The position numbers and the translations under genes were made by a program. A stretch of DNA of 64,000 nucleotides from G963691835 sp963691835. GTDB taxonomy: Bacteria > Pseudomonadota > Alphaproteobacteria > Thalassobaculales > Thalassobaculaceae. The stretch is from assembly GCA_963691835.1 (NCBI GenBank), contig OY829383.1, forward strand, positions 5,084,001 through 5,148,000. Reading direction: 5' to 3'. A model generated the notes under the pieces. It saw only the letters and a list, made by a program, of their open reading frames with translations, had not been told where the DNA came from and did not search any database. This document shows, in pieces, positions 36,398 through 45,050 of this stretch (its first letter is position 1; each line of letters begins with the position of its first letter).

Positions 36398-36583
36398 TCA
36401 GATCCGCTCCTTGACCTTGAGAACCTGACGGCCTTTGTACATGCCGGTCTTCAGGTCGATGTGGTGCGGACGGTGCAGTTCACCCGTGTCCGGGCTCTCA
36501 ACATAGGCGTCCGCCTTAATCGCGTCGTGCGCACGCCGCATGTTGCGCTTCGACGGGGTCGTTTTTCGCTTGGGAACGGCCAT
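36398..36583 (-). CDS. rpmF: 50S ribosomal protein L32
   Basis: A 61-residue basic protein starting MAVPKRKTTPSKRNMRRAHD, the diagnostic start of L32, and ending LKVKERI. It lacks the paired cysteines of zinc-binding L32 forms, as in most alphaproteobacteria. AAGGA lies upstream of the ATG. It is monocistronic: a promoter is recognisable about 55 bases upstream and a strong terminator follows. The usual neighbours in other bacteria (plsX, fabH) are not here. Confidence 0.97.
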   Translation of the reverse strand: MAVPKRKTTPSKRNMRRAHDAIKADAYVESPDTGELHRPHHIDLKTGMYKGRQVLKVKERI

Positions 36584-36637
36584 GATCTTAATCCTTGTCT
36601 CGGCATCCCGCCTGTCGGGACACCGCGCGAGCGGGCG

Positions 36638-36667
36638 GATATACGCGTTCCGGGGGCTAGATGCAAG
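36638..36667 (-). promoter_or_regulatory. sigma-70-type promoter of rpmF
   Basis: On the minus strand CTTGCA (36667-36662) and TATATC (36643-36638) are spaced 18 bases apart, close to the housekeeping promoter pattern of alphaproteobacteria (CTTGAC-like and TATAAT-like boxes). Transcription would begin about 45-50 bases before the rpmF start codon. Confidence 0.55.
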
Positions 36668-36694
36668 CCCCTCGGGCGCCTTTCGGCAGTCTCT

Positions 36695-37096
36695 TTACCG
36701 GTCGTCCCGGATTTCGTGGACCCAGGCGTTCGCCTCGATCTCGACTTTCATTCTGGGGTCCACCAGGGCTGACACCTCAACCAGCGTCGATGCGGGCTTG
36801 TGCACCCCGAAATACCGTTGCCGGATCGGGTTGATCCTGCCCCGCTCGCTGATGTCTGTCAGGAAGATCTGAACCTTGACGATATGCTCCGGCATGCCGC
36901 CAGCACGGCGGAGCGCCCGGTCCACCGCGTCCAGCGCAATCTCGAACTGATCGACCGTGTCCTCCGGGATCGTTCCGTCCGCCTTCATGCCCACCATGCC
37001 GGAGATCCAGATCGCGGGGCCGGAGCGCACCACGTGGCAGTAGTGGCTGACCGGCTCCAACAGACTTGGGATCATGTGACGCGTGATCTCGGACAT
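36695..37096 (-). CDS. RidA family protein
   Basis: A 133-residue YjgF/YER057c/UK114-type protein. Characteristic stretches are IWISGMVGMKADGTIPED, QFEIALDAVDRALRRAGG, VKVQIFLTDIS, PASTLVEVSALVDP and VEIEANAWV. RidA removes reactive enamine/imine intermediates made by PLP enzymes; the catalytic arginine of RidA proper is not in its usual place, so it may belong to another Rid subgroup. GGGAGG lies before the ATG. It follows gatB on the same strand after 18 bases and may be co-transcribed with gatCAB. Confidence 0.87.
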   Translation of the reverse strand: MSEITRHMIPSLLEPVSHYCHVVRSGPAIWISGMVGMKADGTIPEDTVDQFEIALDAVDRALRRAGGMPEHIVKVQIFLTDISERGRINPIRQRYFGVHKPASTLVEVSALVDPRMKVEIEANAWVHEIRDDR

Positions 37097-37114
37097 GGCT
37101 TGATCCTCCCGCCG

Positions 37115-38590
37115 CTAGCCGTCCAGTTTGGCCCGGAGAAGGTCGTTGACCACCTGCGGGTTGGCTTTGCCCTGGCTCTTCTTCATCACCTGCCCGACGA
37201 AGAAGCCGAAGAGTTTCGGCTTTCCGCCTTTGTACTCGTCGACCTTATCCGACTGCTCCGCCAGGACGGAGTCGATGATACCTTCGATGGCGCCGGTGTC
37301 GGAGACCTGCTTCAGCCCCTTCTCGTCCACGATGTCGCCAGCGGACTTGCCTGTCTCGAACATGTCGACAAAGACGTCCTTGGCGATCCGGCCGGAGATC
37401 GTACCGTCGGAGATGAGGTCGACCAGACCGCCGAGCCCCTCCGCATCCACCGGACTCTCCGCCAGCGGCTTGCCCGCCTTGTTCAGCGCGCCGAAGAGCC
37501 CGGTGATCAGCCAATTGGCCGCCAGTTTAGCATCCCGCCCCTTCGCCAAAGTCTCATAGAAGTCGGCCGTCTCCCGCTCTTCCACCAGGATGCCGGCGTC
37601 GTAGAGCGACAGCCCGTAGTCGGCGATGAACCGGGCCTTCTTGGCATCCGGCAGTTCCGGCAAATTGGCACGGATGCCGTCGACCATCGCCGGGTCCAAC
37701 TCAAGCGGCAGAAGATCCGGGTCCGGGAAGTAGCGGTAGTCATGCGCATCTTCCTTGCTGCGCATTGACCGGGTCTCACCCCGGTTCGGATCGAACAGGC
37801 GGGTCTCCTGCTCGATCTCGCCTCCGGCCTCAATAATCTCAATCTGGCGCGTTGCCTCGATCTCGATCGCCTGCTGGACGAAGCGGATGGAGTTCACGTT
37901 CTTGATCTCGCATCGGGTGCCAAGCTCCGCACCCGGCTTGCGGACCGACACGTTGCAATCGCACCGCATCGAGCCTTCCTGCATGTTGCCGTCGCAGGTG
38001 CCCAGATAGCGAACGATCGAGCGAAGCTTCTTGAGATAGGCCCCCGCCTCTTCCGGCGAGCGGAGATCCGGCTTCGAGACAATCTCCATCAGCGCGACAC
38101 CGGACCGGTTGAGGTCGATATAGCTCTTCGACGGATGCTGATCGTGTAGGGATTTGCCCGCGTCCTGCTCCAAGTGCAGCCGCTCGATCCCAATGGTCTT
38201 GGACACACCACCGGACAGGTCGATCTCGATCGAGCCTTCGCCGACGATCGGGTCTTTGTACTGGCTGATCTGATAGCCCTGGGGCAGGTCCGCGTAAAAG
38301 TAGTTCTTCCGGTCGAAGACGCTGTGCAGGTTGATTTCCGCGCCGAGACCGATGCCTGTCTTGACCGCCTGCTTCACGCAGACATCGTTGATGACGGGCA
38401 GCATGCCGGGCATGGCCGCATCAACCAGGCTGACCTGGCTGTTGGGCTCCGCCCCGAAAGTCGTGGACGCGCCGGAGAAGAGCTTCGCTTCGGAGATCAC
38501 CTGGGCGTGCACCTCAAGGCCGACAATCACTTCCCATTCGCCGGTCTCACCGTGGAGACGGTATGCTTCGCGCGGTTCGTTCTGGCTCAT
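37115..38590 (-). CDS. gatB: aspartyl/glutamyl-tRNA amidotransferase subunit B
   Basis: A 491-residue GatB. The N-terminal kinase-like domain has WEVIVGLEVHAQV, KLFSGAS, DLPKNYQ-equivalent DLPQGYQISQY and DLNRSGVALMEIVSKPD, the zinc-site region SMRCDCNVSVR and EIKNVNSIRFVQQAIE. The YqeY-like C-terminal tail ends with KSQGKANPQVVNDLLRAKL. It activates Glu-tRNA(Gln)/Asp-tRNA(Asn) for transamidation with ammonia from GatA. The ATG at 38590 has GGGAGGGG upstream; the open frame beyond it overlaps gatA. One base separates it from gatA. Confidence 0.97.
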   Translation of the reverse strand: MSQNEPREAYRLHGETGEWEVIVGLEVHAQVISEAKLFSGASTTFGAEPNSQVSLVDAAMPGMLPVINDVCVKQAVKTGIGLGAEINLHSVFDRKNYFYADLPQGYQISQYKDPIVGEGSIEIDLSGGVSKTIGIERLHLEQDAGKSLHDQHPSKSYIDLNRSGVALMEIVSKPDLRSPEEAGAYLKKLRSIVRYLGTCDGNMQEGSMRCDCNVSVRKPGAELGTRCEIKNVNSIRFVQQAIEIEATRQIEIIEAGGEIEQETRLFDPNRGETRSMRSKEDAHDYRYFPDPDLLPLELDPAMVDGIRANLPELPDAKKARFIADYGLSLYDAGILVEERETADFYETLAKGRDAKLAANWLITGLFGALNKAGKPLAESPVDAEGLGGLVDLISDGTISGRIAKDVFVDMFETGKSAGDIVDEKGLKQVSDTGAIEGIIDSVLAEQSDKVDEYKGGKPKLFGFFVGQVMKKSQGKANPQVVNDLLRAKLDG

Positions 38591-38591
38591 C

Positions 38592-40076
38592 TCACGCCCC
38601 TCCCGCCCGGATCGCGGGCACGGCCGAGAACCCGGCCGCCTGCTCCAGCGCCTCTCCAACCCTGAGGACGCTCACCTCGTCAAACGGCTTGCCGATGACC
38701 TGGAGACCCAATGGCAGTCCCCGGCCACTCAACCCGACCGGCACGGACATGCACGGCAAACCCGACAGGCTCGCCGGGACTGTGAACACGTCGATCAGAT
38801 ACATCGCCGTCGGATCATCCATCTTCTCGCCGATGGGGAACGCGTCGTTCGGCGTTGCCGGCGCCAGGATCGCATCCACCGTCTCGAACGCGGTGTCGAA
38901 GTCACGGCGAACCAGGCTGCGGACCTTCTGGGCCTTCAGGTAGTAGGCGTCGTAGTAGCCCGCAGACAGCACATAGGTGCCGATCATGATCCGCCGCTTG
39001 ACCTCGGCGCCGAAGCCCGCGGCTCGGGTCGCCTCATACATGTCGATCAGGTTGTCCCCGTCTTTGCGGAGGCCGTAACGGACACCGTCATATCGGGCGA
39101 GGTTCGACGACGCTTCCGCCGGTGCGATGATGTAGTAGGCCGCCAGCGCGTACTTTGTGTGCGGAAGAGAGATCTCGACTACCTCGGCACCCGCCTCCTT
39201 GAGCCAAGCGACGCCCTGCTCCCACGTGGCATCGATCTCAGCAGGCATGCCGTCAGCCCGATACTCCCGCGGCACGCCGATCTTGAGACCCTTGATCCCC
39301 TGACCAAGCGCTCCGGCGAAGTCCGGCACGGGGAGATCGGCAGACGTTGAGTCCTTGGGATCGTGCCCGGCCATGGCACCCAGCATCAGCGCTGTGTCCT
39401 GCACGGACCGGCCCACCGGGCCCGCCTGATCAAGCGAGGAGGCAAACGCGACAATCCCCCAGCGAGAACAGCGGCCATAGGTCGGCTTGATCCCCGTCAC
39501 GCCGCAATAGGCGGAAGGCTGGCGGATCGAGCCACCTGTATCCGTTCCAATGGTGGCCAATGCCGAGCGTGCGGCGACAGCCGCCGCCGACCCGCCTGAC
39601 GAGCCACCGGGGACCAGCGGTGTCTCCGGCGCGTCCGAAGCGCGCCAAGGGTTTTGTGCCGGACCGGCCGCGCTCGCCATGTTCGAGGAGCCCATGGCAA
39701 ACTCATCGAGGTTGAGTTTGCCGAGCATCACGGCACCCGCATTCCAGAGATTGCTGGTCACGGTCGACTCATAGGTTGGCGTGAACCCGCCCAGGATCTT
39801 GGAGGCCGCCGTGGTCTCTGTTCCCTCGGTGCAGAATAGATCCTTCACGCCAATCGGCACGCCGTCGATCGGACCTGCCGTTCCGGCCGCACGGCGCGCG
39901 TCCGACGCCTTGGCCATCTCCAGCGCCTTCTCGGGTGTTTCCGTGATCCAGAGATTGAGCGCGTCCGTCGCTGACATCGCGTCGATATAAGCCTGGGTCA
40001 GCTCGACCGAGCTCGTTTCTTTCTTGCCGAGAGCGTCGACCGCCCCGGACAAATCCAAATCCAGAAGACCGCTCAT
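38592..40076 (-). CDS. gatA: aspartyl/glutamyl-tRNA amidotransferase subunit A
   Basis: A 494-residue amidase-signature enzyme that releases ammonia from glutamine for the GatCAB complex. The Ser-cisSer-Lys triad is visible: Lys in IGVKDLFC, Ser in PGGSSGGSAAAVAA and Ser in IGTDTGGSIRQPSAYCG. GatA-type flanking motifs (LDEFAMGSSN, KPTYGRCSRWG) are present. The ATG at 40076 shares one base with the gatC stop (TGATG); a GTG one codon earlier is an alternative. The gene order gatC-gatA-gatB is the standard one. Confidence 0.97.
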   Translation of the reverse strand: MSGLLDLDLSGAVDALGKKETSSVELTQAYIDAMSATDALNLWITETPEKALEMAKASDARRAAGTAGPIDGVPIGVKDLFCTEGTETTAASKILGGFTPTYESTVTSNLWNAGAVMLGKLNLDEFAMGSSNMASAAGPAQNPWRASDAPETPLVPGGSSGGSAAAVAARSALATIGTDTGGSIRQPSAYCGVTGIKPTYGRCSRWGIVAFASSLDQAGPVGRSVQDTALMLGAMAGHDPKDSTSADLPVPDFAGALGQGIKGLKIGVPREYRADGMPAEIDATWEQGVAWLKEAGAEVVEISLPHTKYALAAYYIIAPAEASSNLARYDGVRYGLRKDGDNLIDMYEATRAAGFGAEVKRRIMIGTYVLSAGYYDAYYLKAQKVRSLVRRDFDTAFETVDAILAPATPNDAFPIGEKMDDPTAMYLIDVFTVPASLSGLPCMSVPVGLSGRGLPLGLQVIGKPFDEVSVLRVGEALEQAAGFSAVPAIRAGGA

Positions 40077-40363
40077 CACTCAACCACCTTCGGCACGGCG
40101 TAGTAGCCGTGCGCCGCTTCCGGCGCATTGGCGAGGACCCGGTCGGGATACGCGCCGTCGGTTACCGCGTCCTGGCGCACCGGCAGGCCGTGTCCGGTGA
40201 CGCTCGCGAGCGGCGGAACATTGTCCGTATCGACTTCGCCAAGCTGCTCGACCAAGCCCATAATGGCGTTCAGTTCGGTGGCCATGGCGTCGAGTTCCGT
40301 ATCCTCGACCTTGATTCGCGCCAAACGCGCGATGCGGGCCACGGTTGCCTTGTCCAGGGACAT
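40076..40363 (-). CDS. gatC: aspartyl/glutamyl-tRNA amidotransferase subunit C
   Basis: A 95-residue GatC, starting MSLDKATVARIARLARIKV and containing LNAIMGLVEQLGEVDTDNVPP and the late LRxD-like segment replaced by RQDAVTDG. It wraps round GatA and stabilises the complex. GGAGAG lies upstream of the ATG; an in-frame extension to 40432 is not conserved and overlaps the divergent yqgF region. It is the first gene of the gatCAB operon. Confidence 0.95.
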   Translation of the reverse strand: MSLDKATVARIARLARIKVEDTELDAMATELNAIMGLVEQLGEVDTDNVPPLASVTGHGLPVRQDAVTDGAYPDRVLANAPEAAHGYYAVPKVVE

Positions 40364-40438
40364 GAGTAAAGGCTCTCCGGGTTGGGAAATCCGGGCGCAC
40401 CAATGGCGCCGCGCTGGGACGCTAGGTATCATCCGCCC

Positions 40439-40900
40439 ATGCCGATCTGCAAGCCCACCGACCTCCGCACGCTCATCCCCGAACCGCTCCGTCTTCTGGG
40501 CATCGATCTGGGAGACCGGACCATCGGGCTGGCCATCTCAGACGCGGGATGGCGGCTGGCAAATCCGCTTGAGACACTGCGCCGGGGCAAGTTCAGCCGG
40601 GACGTCGCCACCCTCGCTGATCTCTTCCAAGAGCGGGAGGTCGGCGGCCTCGTCGTTGGCCTGCCCCTCAACATGGATGGAAGCGTGGGTGTTCGCGTTC
40701 AGAAGACGCGCGACTGGGCCAAGGAACTCCTCCGGCACCACGACCTCCCCCTGATCTTTCAGGACGAGCGGCTCAGCACGTTCGAGGCGGAGCAGGCGAT
40801 GATCGCCGCCGATGTATCCCGGAAGAAACGGGCGGGCCGCATCGATGCGGCAGCCGCTGCGGTGATCCTGGAAGCGGCTCTCGCAGAGATCAGCCGCTAG
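40439..40900 (+). CDS. yqgF: Holliday junction resolvase-like protein / pre-16S rRNA nuclease
   Basis: A 153-residue RNase H-fold nuclease of the YqgF/RuvX family. The acidic catalytic residues are in LLGIDLGDRTIGLAISD, QDERLSTFEAEQAM and the final RIDAAAAAVILE; VVGLPLNMDG is the family's central motif. It processes the 5' end of 16S rRNA in Escherichia coli and is also called RuvX. The ATG at 40439 is chosen because the conserved fold starts soon after; the ribosome site is weak. It is divergent from gatCAB, as in many alphaproteobacteria. Confidence 0.94.
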   Translation: MPICKPTDLRTLIPEPLRLLGIDLGDRTIGLAISDAGWRLANPLETLRRGKFSRDVATLADLFQEREVGGLVVGLPLNMDGSVGVRVQKTRDWAKELLRHHDLPLIFQDERLSTFEAEQAMIAADVSRKKRAGRIDAAAAAVILEAALAEISR

Positions 40901-40906
40901 CCGCCG

Positions 40907-41374
40907 TTAGTCAGATTTTTTGCTGTAGCAGAAGTCGCAGTGGCTGGCGCCGCCCATGATCGTCTGCGTCCGCTCGAACGTGATGGTCGGATCGTAGCCT
41001 TGAATGAACGTGCCATCCCGGTTGCAGGACAAGAGGTGGCCGATATGGCCGATCCCCATCTCGCGATACATCTCGGCGTATTTGCAGCGGGTGACGTTGA
41101 ACCGGTAGGTGTCGTCGCTCGCCTCAACGACGTCCATCTCAAGGGCGCCGTTCGCCTTCCACTGAGGCATGAGCGCAGCGAAGCTTGCGATGCTGGTCTC
41201 GCCATCCCTGTCCGCATATGTCTTGCCGTGGGCGATCGCCGCCTTTTCGATCGCGGCGCCCAGAATCTCCTGCGCCTTCGCGTCGCCGAGCTGGGCCGCC
41301 ATCTCCTCGTAGATCGGTTTGATGACCGTCGCTTCGATCCGGCGCAATTCCAGGATCGGTAAGTCTTGGCTCAT
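40907..41374 (-). CDS. L-2-amino-thiazoline-4-carboxylic acid hydrolase-like protein
   Basis: A 155-residue protein of the ATC-hydrolase family (PF14196). The conserved cysteine motifs are FNVTRCKYAEMYREMG, HLLSCNRDG and GGASHCDFCYSKK. The founding enzyme opens a thiazoline ring in bacterial L-cysteine synthesis from ATC, but most members sit in other catabolic clusters with unknown substrates. GGGGAG precedes the ATG at 41374. It is the last gene on this strand after the TRAP genes, an alpha/beta hydrolase and an SDR, and is convergent with yqgF six bases away, so it may act on the compound brought in by that transporter. Confidence 0.82.
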   Translation of the reverse strand: MSQDLPILELRRIEATVIKPIYEEMAAQLGDAKAQEILGAAIEKAAIAHGKTYADRDGETSIASFAALMPQWKANGALEMDVVEASDDTYRFNVTRCKYAEMYREMGIGHIGHLLSCNRDGTFIQGYDPTITFERTQTIMGGASHCDFCYSKKSD

Positions 41375-41400
41375 CCACTCACTCCCCACCATGCGCGCCG

Positions 41401-42147
41401 CTACCAGGCGCTATAACCGCCATCCATCAAGAGATCGCTGCCGGTCATGAAACTCGACTCATCGGACGCCAGGAAAACCGCGCCCTTTGCGATCTCTTCG
41501 GACCGGCCGAGGCGGCCCATGGGGTGCATCGGTCCCCACTTCTCCTCCGCCGTCTCCAGATCCCCGAAGCGGAGCGACAACCGATCGGTCGCCACGCCGC
41601 CAGGGGACAGCGCGTTGCAACGGATGCCATCGTCCACATGATCAAGGGCGACCGCCTTCGCCAATTGAAGAAGACCGCCCTTGGCCGTGCAATATGCGCC
41701 GGACCCCATGTAAGCCACCCGGCCCATCTGGGAGGCTGTCAGGATGATTGATCCGCCACCCTCCGCCTTCAGATGCCGGATGCCGAACCGGCAGACCAGA
41801 AAGCACCCGGTCAGATTGATGTCGATCGCCTTCCGCCATTCCTCGACCGGAAGATCGCCGATCGAATGCCGGGGTGTATTGGTGGCGGCGTTGGCGACCA
41901 GAGTCGTCAATCCCCCCAACGCATCGGCCGCCTTGTCGATCGCCGCCTCGACGGACGTGGGGTCGGATACATCACACTGGATTGCGACCGCACCCTCCCC
42001 GAGATCGGCGGCGACGGCCGCGGCCTTGTCATGCTGTAGATCGGCGAGTGCGACTTTGGCCCCCTCCGCGACAAAGGCTTCCGCGATCGCCCGGCCGATC
42101 CCCTGGGCCGCGCCGGTAACGAACGCTTTTCGCCCTGCGAGACGCAT
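41401..42147 (-). CDS. SDR family oxidoreductase
   Basis: A 248-residue classical short-chain dehydrogenase. It has the NAD(P) motif VTGAAQGIGRAIAE, the NAA-type motif VANAATNTP, Ser in ILTASQMG, the catalytic YCTAK pair and a C-terminal GSDLLMDGGYSAW. The Asp after the second strand (ALADLQ) suggests NAD rather than NADP. Its substrate is unknown. Nine bases separate it from the alpha/beta hydrolase gene upstream and 26 from the ATC-hydrolase-like gene downstream, so it belongs to the TRAP-linked operon. Confidence 0.88.
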   Translation of the reverse strand: MRLAGRKAFVTGAAQGIGRAIAEAFVAEGAKVALADLQHDKAAAVAADLGEGAVAIQCDVSDPTSVEAAIDKAADALGGLTTLVANAATNTPRHSIGDLPVEEWRKAIDINLTGCFLVCRFGIRHLKAEGGGSIILTASQMGRVAYMGSGAYCTAKGGLLQLAKAVALDHVDDGIRCNALSPGGVATDRLSLRFGDLETAEEKWGPMHPMGRLGRSEEIAKGAVFLASDESSFMTGSDLLMDGGYSAW

Positions 42148-42156
42148 TGCCGCCCC

Positions 42157-43044
42157 CTATTTCTTGTCAGTGCTGAGAATGCTCTTGGACAGGGACCGCT
42201 CATCCCGGAGATCCCACCGCCCGCTCTCGACCTGATGGAAGAAGTCGGCGCAGAACTGGTTGAACATGGCCGGCTCCTCGATGTTCATGGTGTGCCCGGT
42301 CTTCGGCAGCACCACGAGGCCAGAGGACGGGATGAGGCGTTTCATCAACAGCCCCGGATCCAGGCACGGCTCATCCTCGTCACCGGTCATCACCAAGGTC
42401 GGAACGGTAAGAGCCGCCATTTCCTCGGTCAGGTCGTAGAGCGACGGCCGGCGGCTTTGTACGCCGCGCATGGTGTTCGCCGCACCAAGCGTCGAGTGCT
42501 CGCAGAGTTGCTCCTCGAACTCCGCCCAGCCGCGCGGGTCCTTGTTCTGGAACTGCACACGTGTCGGACCGAGAGCATAGTCCTTGCCGACAACAGCCAT
42601 GGTCTGCTGCTCGATCTTCTCTGCCGTGGCCATGGTCTCGGCGCGGAACTGCTCCCGCTTATCAGCCTGTGCGCCGTAGCCGCATCCGGCGACCACGAGT
42701 GACAGCGCCCGGTCCGGGTAAGCGAACCCGAAATGGAGGGTCGCGAAACCGCCCATGGAGAGACCCACCACGTGCGCCGCCTCGATCTCCAGACCGTCGA
42801 GCATGGCCCGGATGTCGTCCCGGGCCCGCTCCTGACTGTAGCGGTCCCAATCCTCCGGCACGTCCGAGGGCGGATAGCCACGTGCGTTATAGGTGATGCA
42901 GCGGTAGCGGCGGGAGAAGAACCGCATCTGCGGCTCCCACGCCCGGTAGTCACCGGCGTACTCGTGCACGAAGATGACCGGCGTACCCTCGCCCGCCTCC
43001 TCGTAATACAGCGCAACCCCATCATCCGTCGTCACATGCGGCAT
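42157..43044 (-). CDS. alpha/beta hydrolase
   Basis: A 295-residue alpha/beta-fold hydrolase. The oxyanion region is VIFVHEYAGDYRAWE, the nucleophile elbow GLSMGGFA, the acid probably Asp in MTGDEDEPC and the base His in LPKTGHTMN. It resembles carboxylesterases and enol-lactone hydrolases (PcaD/MhpC-like); the substrate is unknown. GGGGAGG precedes the ATG. It lies between dctM and the SDR gene on the same strand, so it probably works on the compound imported by the TRAP system. Confidence 0.88.
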   Translation of the reverse strand: MPHVTTDDGVALYYEEAGEGTPVIFVHEYAGDYRAWEPQMRFFSRRYRCITYNARGYPPSDVPEDWDRYSQERARDDIRAMLDGLEIEAAHVVGLSMGGFATLHFGFAYPDRALSLVVAGCGYGAQADKREQFRAETMATAEKIEQQTMAVVGKDYALGPTRVQFQNKDPRGWAEFEEQLCEHSTLGAANTMRGVQSRRPSLYDLTEEMAALTVPTLVMTGDEDEPCLDPGLLMKRLIPSSGLVVLPKTGHTMNIEEPAMFNQFCADFFHQVESGRWDLRDERSLSKSILSTDKK

Positions 43045-43078
43045 GGTCTACCTCCCCCTCTACTCTCATCTAACTTGG

Positions 43079-44362
43079 TTAGTAGAAGAGGCTAGGCAAC
43101 CACAAGGCCAGATCCGGGAACACGATCAGCAGGACGACCATCACGAACATCGCCCCGACATAGGGCAGCGCGCCAATGATCACGTCGGTCATCGTGCCCT
43201 CGCCCCGCACACCGTGAACCACATAGAGGTTCACGCCGATGGGCGGGGTGATCAGGGCCGTCTCCAGAAGAACCGTGATCAGGATGCCGAACCAGACCGG
43301 ATCGAAGCCCAAGGCGACCACGATGGGGACCACCAGGGGAACGGTGGTCAGCAGCATCGACAGCGTCTCCATGAACATGCCCAGGATCAGATAGAAGACG
43401 ACGATCAGAATCAGCGTCTCCATCTTGGACAGACCAAGGCCCAGGATGAAATCCGTAAGCTCCCGGGTGAGGCCAATCGCAGCCAGCACGAAATTGAGGA
43501 ACACGGCCGCCAGGATGATGATCATGATCATCGCGGTGGTCCGCATCGCCCCCTCGAACGCTTCCGTCAGCATCTTGATGCTGAGTGACCGGTTCCACGC
43601 GGCGAGACCAAGCGCGAACACAACGCCGAGCGAGGCCGCCTCTGTCGGCGTCGCCACGCCGCCATAGATCGAGCCGACCACCACGATGAAGATCAGAAGC
43701 GGCGGTATCAGGTCGATCAAGGCCTTGAAGCGGTCCGACCAGGAGCTGACCAGCCGCTCACCGCCCCACTTTGGCTGATACGTGCAGGCGATGATGGTCG
43801 TGAGCATGAAGAGCCCCGCCAAAACGGCCCCCGGAATGAAACCGGCGAGATAGAGCTCGGGCACAGACGTATCCGTCAGCAGCCCGTAGATGATCAGATT
43901 GATCGACGGCGGGATTAGAATCCCAAGGGTGCCGCCGGCAGCCAGCGTGCCGAGAAAGAGACGTTTGTTGTAGCCGCGCCGCTTCACCTCTGGCAGGGCG
44001 ACGGTTCCGATGGTCGCGGCCGTGGCGACACTGGAGCCCGACGTGGCGGCGAAGATCGCGCAGGAGCCGATGTTGGCGTGCATCAGCCCGCCGGGCAGCC
44101 AAGACAGCCACTGTGCCACCGCGTTGTACATACGCTGCGCGATCCCGGCCCGCAGGATGATCTCCCCCAACAGAACAAACATGGGGATGGCGACCAGCAG
44201 CACGTTGGTGCTGTTGATCCAGGTGACCTCGCCGATCGCGCGGTGGAGCGGCATGAAGGAGTAAAACTCGTCGAGGGCGAGGCTGAGAACGCCAAGGGCA
44301 GCGGCCACCGGAACGCTTGCCGCGATCAGGACGAGAAGGATGACCAGGGTTGTCGCCAGCAT
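43079..44362 (-). CDS. dctM: TRAP transporter large permease subunit (DctM)
   Basis: A 427-residue inner-membrane protein with about twelve to thirteen helices and the DctM landmarks. These are an early LALDEFYSFMPLHRAIGEV, ATSGSSVATAATIGTVALPEVKRRGY, LAAGGTLGILIPPSI, GVATPTEAASLGV and a late FGILITVLLETALITPPIGVNLYVVHGV. It forms the sodium-driven translocation unit. GGGAGG lies before its ATG, three bases after dctQ. The substrate is set by the DctP protein and is probably an organic acid. Confidence 0.94.
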   Translation of the reverse strand: MLATTLVILLVLIAASVPVAAALGVLSLALDEFYSFMPLHRAIGEVTWINSTNVLLVAIPMFVLLGEIILRAGIAQRMYNAVAQWLSWLPGGLMHANIGSCAIFAATSGSSVATAATIGTVALPEVKRRGYNKRLFLGTLAAGGTLGILIPPSINLIIYGLLTDTSVPELYLAGFIPGAVLAGLFMLTTIIACTYQPKWGGERLVSSWSDRFKALIDLIPPLLIFIVVVGSIYGGVATPTEAASLGVVFALGLAAWNRSLSIKMLTEAFEGAMRTTAMIMIIILAAVFLNFVLAAIGLTRELTDFILGLGLSKMETLILIVVFYLILGMFMETLSMLLTTVPLVVPIVVALGFDPVWFGILITVLLETALITPPIGVNLYVVHGVRGEGTMTDVIIGALPYVGAMFVMVVLLIVFPDLALWLPSLFY

Positions 44363-44365
44363 CGG

Positions 44366-44974
44366 TCAGCCTCCCGTGCCACGATTGCGGCCGGTGGGAA
44401 TGTGGAGCTCTTCCTCCATCTCCTCCTCGACCCCGCGGACACCGGCGATGGCTCCTATGGCGTAGAAATTGCCGCTGAAGAGGTGAAGCAATGACCGCAC
44501 CAGCAGAACGATCAGGACCCCCAAAAAGAAGACCAGACCGACAACCCAAAAGAACTGCGGCAAGGCGAGCGGCGTCTGCAGCGGCGTGTTCGCGGTGGAC
44601 GTGCTTTCCCAGGATTCGACCAGAGTGTTGATGGCGTTGTTGGTGACGACGCCCATGTACGCGCCGAGCAAGGTCAATGCGATCACGTCGAGCACCGCGC
44701 CTACGGGACGCGGGAGCAAATTGTACAAAGCATCAATCCGGACATTGGCGCGGTGCAGAACGCAGTACGCGTATGCCCACGTCGTGCTGATGGCGAAAAA
44801 ATAACTTGAGACTTCATCGGAGTTACCGATCGGCGCGGAAAGGAGCTTTCGCGAGATCACATCGGCGGTCACAAAGAATGCGGCGGCCAGCATCATCGCC
44901 CCGCCGGCCCAAACAGCCCAGCGCGCGATGACGTTAAGACCGTCCAACAGACGGTCCAGAGTTTCGCCGATCAT
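44366..44974 (-). CDS. dctQ: TRAP transporter small permease subunit (DctQ)
   Basis: A 202-residue membrane protein with four helices, as usual for DctQ. Landmarks are the first helix (WAVWAGGAMMLAAAFFVTADVISRKL), the SSYFFAISTTWAYAYCVLHRANVRID stretch with its conserved H-R-N-V-R-D-like motif, and LLGAYMGVVTNNAINTL. It pairs with DctM. The C-terminal 25 residues are acidic and basic and cytoplasmic. AAAGGA lies before the ATG. A strong hairpin separates it from dctP. Confidence 0.92.
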   Translation of the reverse strand: MIGETLDRLLDGLNVIARWAVWAGGAMMLAAAFFVTADVISRKLLSAPIGNSDEVSSYFFAISTTWAYAYCVLHRANVRIDALYNLLPRPVGAVLDVIALTLLGAYMGVVTNNAINTLVESWESTSTANTPLQTPLALPQFFWVVGLVFFLGVLIVLLVRSLLHLFSGNFYAIGAIAGVRGVEEEMEEELHIPTGRNRGTGG

Positions 44975-45007
44975 GGCGGTCCTTTCGACGACAAATGGAA
45001 ATGCGAA

Positions 45008-45036
45008 GGGCGGCGGGCGAGAAAAACCCGCCGCCC
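45008..45036 (-). other. 10-bp hairpin between dctP and dctQ
   Basis: GGGCGGCGGG (45008-45017) pairs perfectly with 45027-45036 across a nine-base loop rich in A on the plus strand (T on the minus strand). It lies 14 bases past the dctP stop and before dctQ. No clean T-run follows. In many binding-protein-dependent operons a hairpin here lets the binding protein be made in excess over the permease, by partial termination or protection of the upstream mRNA. Confidence 0.7.
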
Positions 45037-45050
45037 CGCAATGACTGGCG

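Noticed and set aside
43758..44549. A 263-residue frame overlapping dctM and dctQ
   Set aside because: It lies in a different frame of two confidently identified TRAP genes and has no family features.
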